From assembly GCF_023973825.1 (NCBI RefSeq), contig NC_090125.1, positions 504,501 through 568,500 of the forward strand: a stretch of DNA of 64,000 bases, in the 5' to 3' direction. The DNA is from Plasmodium brasilianum. Taxonomy: Eukaryota; Apicomplexa; Aconoidasida; Haemosporida; Plasmodiidae. Below are positions 58,924 through 64,000 of this stretch, in pieces; position 1 is the first letter of the stretch, and every line of letters begins with the position of its first letter. The translations under genes were made by a program, and so were the position numbers. The notes under the pieces are model-generated. The model worked only from the letters and a program-made list of their open reading frames with translations, ran no database searches and was not told the origin of the DNA.

Positions 58924-59954
58924 TCAACTTTCTGACGACTCAGACCCTGACTGAAAAAGGAATAATATGTAGAATGAGCATATTTTACATGTGTACATAT
59001 ATGTGCCAACTTGAGTACATATACAGTTGAACATTAAAATGAACTTTATAATACTCAGAAACAAAAAAAAGTGCTAACAGGATAAAAGTAATAAGCAGGT
59101 AGACACATTAACATATATGTAAAACTACGCAATACAAAGGGGTGTATAAATTATATTTAATATGGTAATATTTCAAAAAAAAAAAAAAAAAAAATTCGAT
59201 AAATACAATAAAATGGTGCAATTATTTAATAGTAATTTTCTTTTTTTTTTTTTTTTTTTTTTTTTGGTTATAATTATCATATGCTTTATTCTTTGTCGCA
59301 TTTGTATATATATATATATGTATATATATTTTTTTTTATTACGTCTTCTATATCATATTTCCACAAGTTCGTGTTATTGTAAACCATATTAACCATGTGC
59401 AAGAACAGCTAAAAGTTGAAAAAACAAAATTTACTATTGTTATTTCCATAATTATTCCGATATATTATTTAATTATATTCACTGTTCATCTCGTAGTTCT
59501 TATTAATATGTAGAATAATTTTGCAGAAATAAAAAAAATAATCTTTTAACCTTTTTAACGTTTTTTCCTGTAAAGGCTGATGTTAGCCACAACTGAACCA
59601 TGTTTTCGTTGCTTTTTAAGGGGAAAAATGAAACTTCCGTATGGGTATATTTATGCACATATATATATAAGCACACACATATAAACATACACACACACGT
59701 ATAAGCATACACACACACATATAAGCATACACACAAACATATAAGCATACACACACACATATAAGCATACACACACACATATAAGCATACACACAAACAT
59801 ATAAGCATACACACACACATATAAGCATACACACACACATATAAGCATACACACACACATATAAGCATACACACACATATATAAGCATACACACACACAT
59901 ATAAACATACACACACACATATAAACATAAGCACACACATATATACATAAGCAC

Positions 59955-59986
<32 letters not shown>

Positions 59987-61693
59987 TTGTATGCGCTTAC
60001 GTATGAATGTATTTTCATTTTTAAGATATAGCACAAAATATAAACTGCTTCAATGAACAATACTAAAAAGCTTACGCGAAGTTTTCAGCTTGCCTAACTA
60101 ACTCGGAGTCTTCACTTGCTAAATCTAGCGCACGTACAAAAGCAGAGTCATACGTGTATTTTTATGCACATATGTATATATGCATATATATACATATGTT
60201 TACGTATATATAGGTGTGCGTACATATATATACGTGTATGTATATTAGCTCAGCTTTGGAAGGAATTCCTACCAGATTTATTACCAACAAGGGTTATAAA
60301 TGGTTTTAGTGTCTAAAAAATAGAAAGTAAAAAATAAATAAATAAAAATTAAATCAGTGAATAAAAAAAAAGAGGTATATATATAAGAATTAGACGCACG
60401 AAAAAGTACTAAGGCATAAAAATATGCGGTAAATAGAAAAAAGAAGAATATTCCATAATTTTTCATAATTACGTAATATCTCTCATATACACTTGACATG
60501 TTTAAATAAACCGTTTTAACATATTCAAGTGTTGAAGGGTTTGTAAGATCAAAAACGAGAAAATAAGCCATCCTCCCTGAAAAAAAAAAAAAAAAAGTAA
60601 ATACACACACACAAATCATGTTTTATAAACATCAATTATGTGTACATATTTAGGTTAATATTATAGAATTTTTATTTTTTCGACAATAGAAATATCTCAT
60701 AGCATTATAAACAACTGCAAAAATTAAAAAATAATGAATATTTTCTTTTTTTTTAACCATAGCTAATTGAGTTATATTTATCTTCTGTTTTAAAAGGAAT
60801 GGATGGCTTTTCAAAGAAACTGAATACTGGATTTCTCGTGGTGTTACTATTGGTTGTTACTGTGAAGAATTATATTTTAAATTTTCATTTTGTTAAGAAT
60901 TTTAAAATATAAGAATAGACAAGCGCATTAGCATATGTTTTCTGAACAGAGCATACTTTTCTTTCGTTGAGAGAACGAAATAGTTTTGCAGTTACTTGTG
61001 TTGGCGTGCACAATACAACCATGCGCAGGTATACATATATATATATATGTACGTATGTATGTAAGTACGTATGTATGTAAGTACGTATGTATGTAAGTAC
61101 GTATGTATGTAAGTATGTATGTATGTAAGTACGTATGTATGCAAGTACGTATGTATGTAAGTACGTATGTATGTAAGTACGTATGTATGTAAGTACGTAT
61201 GTATGTAAGTACGTATGTATGCAAGTACGTATGTATGTAAGTACGTATGTATGTAAGCATGTATGTATGTGTGCGCATTTGTCCGACTCATTCATATACA
61301 TGAAGCCAAGTATTTTTATTTCGAAAAGATAAGTATACTTTCTTTCCTTAGCATATTTGTGAAAATATTTATGTCTACATCAACGGAGGTGTCTTCTATT
61401 TCAACGCAGAAAGTTCGGTTCTTGTCCTTGTGCACCTTATAATACACCCTTCAAAATTTTTAAAAGATTATTTTGTAATATATGTATATATTTCCGTAAG
61501 TATAATTATTTTATATGTACATGTTTATGTATGTACGCGTCTGAGTTCATATGTTCTTGCGTTTATATTTGCATTACATGGGCATATCTGTATGAGCGTA
61601 TTTGCTGAAAACTTCGTTATTCATGATGGAATTTATTAGGGATGTCTTTCCAGTGTTTATATAACCAATAACTGTGAGCTGTAATAAAATCAT
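58924..61693 (-). CDS. Divergent Ras/Rab-like small GTPase, nine exons
   Basis: Exons 61693-61578, 61448-61339, 60859-60758, 60576-60491, 60312-60273, 60124-60076, 59611-59551, 59408-59343 and 58950-58924 give 218 aa with every phase consistent. G1 is GYINTGKTSL (residues 10-19), the central strand AYFLVFDLTNPSTLEYV, G4 VGNKSDLA, and the G5 equivalent LTSAFTGKNV, all in Ras-superfamily order. Odd points: the WDTAGQ switch II motif is replaced by EIEDTSVDVD, without the DxxG glycine; about 40 extra residues (TTNSNTTRNPVFSFFEKP region) separate it from the next strand; the C-terminus is SGSESSES with no Cys for prenylation. It probably binds GTP but should not hydrolyse it by the usual route or anchor by a lipid. 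A role in traffic or the cytoskeleton is only inferred from family. Two introns are minisatellite-filled. Confidence 0.8.
59690..59960. repeat. 18-bp repeat in GTPase intron
   Basis: Unit ACACACACATATAAGCAT, about 14 copies, in the intron between exons 6 and 7 of the GTPase gene. Its CVYVYMCV-type frames are artefacts. Confidence 0.95.
61040..61262. repeat. 16-bp repeat in GTPase intron
   Basis: Unit GTACGTATGTATGTAA, about 14 copies, in the intron between exons 2 and 3 of the GTPase gene. Confidence 0.95.
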
Positions 61694-62417
61694 CCTTCAT
61701 TTTATTTATTTCAAAGAAATAAAATTTATGATTATCTCTTCGATGGATTGGTTGTCTTATAAGCCCTTCAAAAAGTGAGAAGGGGCATAGAGCAAGTGCA
61801 CATATGTGTACATATATATAAAAACATACATATATATGTACATGTATGTAACTAATGAAGCACATATGTGGTAAAATATAAGCATTAAGCTATTCAGTAA
61901 ACTAGCAGATAAGATAATATCATTCAATACTTGTTAATTTACTTGGGAATAATTAAATTTGAAAAATAAAATACACTATTTTGAATAAAATTATCAGCGT
62001 TATACTGAACTTTCGGATTTTATAATTTTCATTTCGTACATATACACACATGTAACGTGTGTGTACGCGTATATTTTACTTTATTTTGCTTCACTGTATT
62101 TTGCTTCACTGTATTTTGCTTCACTGTATTTTGCTTTACTGTATTTTGCTTTACTTTATTTTGCTTTATTTTATTCTATTTTTTTTTTTTTTAAGATAAT
62201 TACTTAAATTGTAATATTTTTCGTAACAGCGTAAAGTTATGAAAAGTGTAATTTTCCCCTTATTTTTATCTTTTTTTTTTTCTTTTTTTCTTTTTCCTCA
62301 TTAATAAATTTATACAAATATAAGTAATTCGTAAATGATACTTATACATACATTTCAAATAAAAAAAAAATAATAATTCTTGAAAAAGTCTGCTAGGTCT
62401 ATGGTAACTAATGAAAA
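61694..62417. other. Upstream region of the GTPase gene
   Basis: Holds a 13-bp TTTTGCTTCACTG array at about 62082-62172 and T-tracts. No gene seen. Confidence 0.5.
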
Positions 62418-62883
62418 TTACACCAGTTTGTTTAGCTCATCAACATATATGTAAGCGCACAAATGTACACATCATTTGGTATACATAATTGTATAAAAAA
62501 AATTAAATCAAATCAAATCAAATCAAATCAAACCAAACCAAATCAAACCAAACCAAATCAAATCAAATCAAATCAAATCAAACCAAACCAAATCAAATCA
62601 AATCAAATCAAATCAAATCAAACCAAATCAAATCAAACCAAATCAAATCAAATCAAACCAAATCAAATCAAATCAAATCAAATCACATAACATTATAACA
62701 TTAAATGTTGACAATATATGAATTACATATCTGTACATAATAACGCGAAATGTAGGTATTATGTACATTTTTTAATTTATTTGTAATAAATTCATTTTTT
62801 TTGGAAATTTTAAGAGGAAAAATTGTCTTCTCGCACGTGTTCCATTGTTTTATTATTTTATTTATCATATCGTACCTTACCAT
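62418..62883 (-). CDS. Candidate 44-aa protein, two exons
   Basis: Exons 62883-62767 and 62435-62418 (phase 0): MVRYDMINKIIKQWNTCEKT, IFPLKISKKNEFITNKLKN, then LNKLV. Donor GTACAT, acceptor GTTGATGAG (weak). The intron contains the pentanucleotide array. Basic, soluble; unrecognised. Exon 1 could alternatively be an internal exon of a larger gene. Confidence 0.35.
62503..62690. repeat. Pentanucleotide AATCA/AACCA array
   Basis: About 37 units of AATCA with interspersed AACCA, inside the intron of the 62418-62883 candidate. The KSNQIKPNQ frame is a repeat translation. Confidence 0.95.
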
Positions 62884-63543
62884 ATATGATTTATTTTATT
62901 TTCACTTTTATGTTGCTAATGTTAAAGAGGTCCCATTTTGCAAAAAAAATTTTTTTAGGCAAAATAAAATGTGAGCTTAACAGATGAAATGAAAAAATTA
63001 ATGGAGGCTTTTTTTTTCTTCATTATGCTTCAAGCATGCATGCCTATTTATTTTTCAGTTAGACATCAATAAAATTAATGAATTAAAGAATTAAAAAATT
63101 AGTATATTAGCATATTAATAAATTACGTCATAACCTGAGGCATAAAAATGGGCTTAAATGTAAGCGCAAAATACACATAATGCTATTTGCATACGTCTGT
63201 ACGACTATACGTTTATACGACTATACGTTTATACGAGTATATGTTTATATGAATATACGTTTATACGAGTATATGTTTATATGAATATACGTTTATACGA
63301 GTATATGTTTATATGAATATACGTTTATACGATTATATGTTTATATGACTATACGTTTATACGATTATATGTTTATATGACTATACGTTTATACCATCAT
63401 ACGTCTATACGACTATACGTTTATACCATTTTACGTCTATACGACTACACGTTTATGCTCCACAAAGAACGAAGTTAAAAAAAAAAAAAAAGATCCAATT
63501 TTTAGCTGAGTTCAAATGCATATTATTAGGAAAAATATAAGGC
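62884..63543. repeat. Spacer with ATACGTTTAT repeat
   Basis: At about 63195-63455 a degenerate array of TATACGTTTATACGAGTATA/TGTTTATATGAATATACG units (alternating about 13-14 bp). A T-tract ending TTTTTCAG at 63050-63057 is followed by LDINKINELKN on plus, but no 5' partner exon was found. Confidence 0.7.
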
Positions 63544-63693
63544 TTAACCTTCAACAAACATGCTGTTATAAGCACATTTTTGTGTTAACTCATTTGTATT
63601 CGTGTTTGTCCATATTATCTTGCATGTATTCTCATTTTCATTTTCATATGCTGGAAATACTTGCTCAAAGAAGTCAAGACTTGTAAAAAACAT
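63544..63693 (-). CDS. Candidate 49-aa acidic protein
   Basis: Frame from ATG 63693: MFFTSLDFFEQVFPAYENEN, ENTCKIIWTNTNTNELTQK, CAYNSMFVEG and stop. Composition (E, N, T rich) is coding-like. A donor-like GTTAAG overlaps the stop, so this may be a first exon rather than a complete gene. Unrecognised. Confidence 0.3.
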   Translation of the reverse strand: MFFTSLDFFEQVFPAYENENENTCKIIWTNTNTNELTQKCAYNSMFVEG

Positions 63694-63749
63694 TTTTCCA
63701 AAAATTTTCTATACATTTACATAAAGCCAAAAAGTCTTCAAAATTCATT

Positions 63750-64000
63750 ATGAAAAACTCATTATATAAACAAAAACTACATAGAATTTCTACTATTTTA
63801 TTTGTAACACTATATTTTTATCAAAATTTTTATTACATCATATTTAAACAAAAGAAGTACATATTTAACATTTTTTTCTTTTTTTCTTTTTATATTGGCA
63901 TATTTTTAGGGAGGATTGGACACTAAAAGCTTGATTGAGGTAATGTATATATATATATGTAAATTTTTTTGCAGTGATATTATGCATATGTAGCTCACTC
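63750..64000 (+). CDS. Candidate 5' end of a gene leaving the window
   Basis: Exon 63750-63803 (MKNSLYKQKLHRISTILF) and exon 63910-63939 (GGLDTKSLIE) join in phase 0 across a 106-bp T-rich intron; the second donor is GTAATG, so the gene continues past 64000. The start is basic with hydroxylated and aliphatic residues and no acids, as in a mitochondrial or apicoplast transit sequence. Divergent from the 63693 frame. Identity unknown. Confidence 0.4.

Noticed and set aside
59503..60060. 185-residue Cys/Val/Tyr frame on minus
   Set aside because: Repeat translation of the 18-bp ACACACACATATAAGCAT array inside the GTPase intron; only its C-terminal part overlaps a true exon.
62920..63100. Plus-strand LTDEMKKLMEAF and LDINKINELKN, reminiscent of an EF-hand protein
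   Set aside because: No GT donor exists between the two pieces and no start exon was found.

Overview
The window is nuclear DNA of a malaria parasite (genus Plasmodium). The evidence is very high A+T content, long homopolymer A/T tracts, short introns with GT...AG ends and T-rich 3' tracts, Asn/Lys-rich low-complexity insertions inside conserved domains, and parasite-type orthologues throughout. The many minisatellites and moderate G+C of the exons suggest a species outside the falciparum group (P. malariae/P. ovale-like), but I cannot fix the species. There is no mobile element, rRNA, tRNA or CRISPR array that I can support. Most intron-exon models here are my own reading of frames and splice signals.

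Layout, left to right. 1-1013: 3' part of cytosolic glutamyl-tRNA synthetase (+). 2580-3794: three-exon Nudix hydrolase (+). 4322-7622: eleven-exon gene of unknown function (+). 8364-10235: a 61-aa candidate, an MPP6-like exosome cofactor and a 65-aa candidate (+). 10522-16590: very large P2B-type ATPase-like protein (-) whose catalytic motifs are all degenerate. 17750-17977: 42-aa two-exon gene (-). 18629-22385: CFAP52/WDR16 axoneme protein in eight exons (+). 22962-24779: PH-like protein (-). 25131-26244: two tiny candidate genes. 26753-29396: TBC (TBC1D22/Gyp1-type) Rab GAP (-). 30004-30309: 55-aa two-exon gene (+). 32913-45334: cohesin loader Scc2/NIPBL with a PHD-type finger (+). 47022-47553: about 88 copies of a hexanucleotide. 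47856-52842: EFL1/Ria1 ribosome-maturation GTPase (+). 53651-54490: CIR1-type spliceosomal protein with a Slu7-like tail motif (-). 56259-57410: unknown multi-exon gene (-). 58924-61693: divergent nine-exon small GTPase (-). 62418-63939: three small candidates, the last running off the right edge.

The genes do not form an operon-like system; they are housekeeping (translation, ribosome maturation, RNA decay, splicing), chromosome biology (Scc2), vesicle traffic (TBC GAP, small GTPase), membrane (P-type ATPase relative) and male-gamete flagellum (CFAP52) genes. Two features stand out. Three large genes are broken by exactly one base at long poly-A tracts. Several very small two- or three-exon genes sit in what looks like intergenic repeat DNA; their introns often carry the minisatellite, so they would be missed by length-filtered ORF calling.
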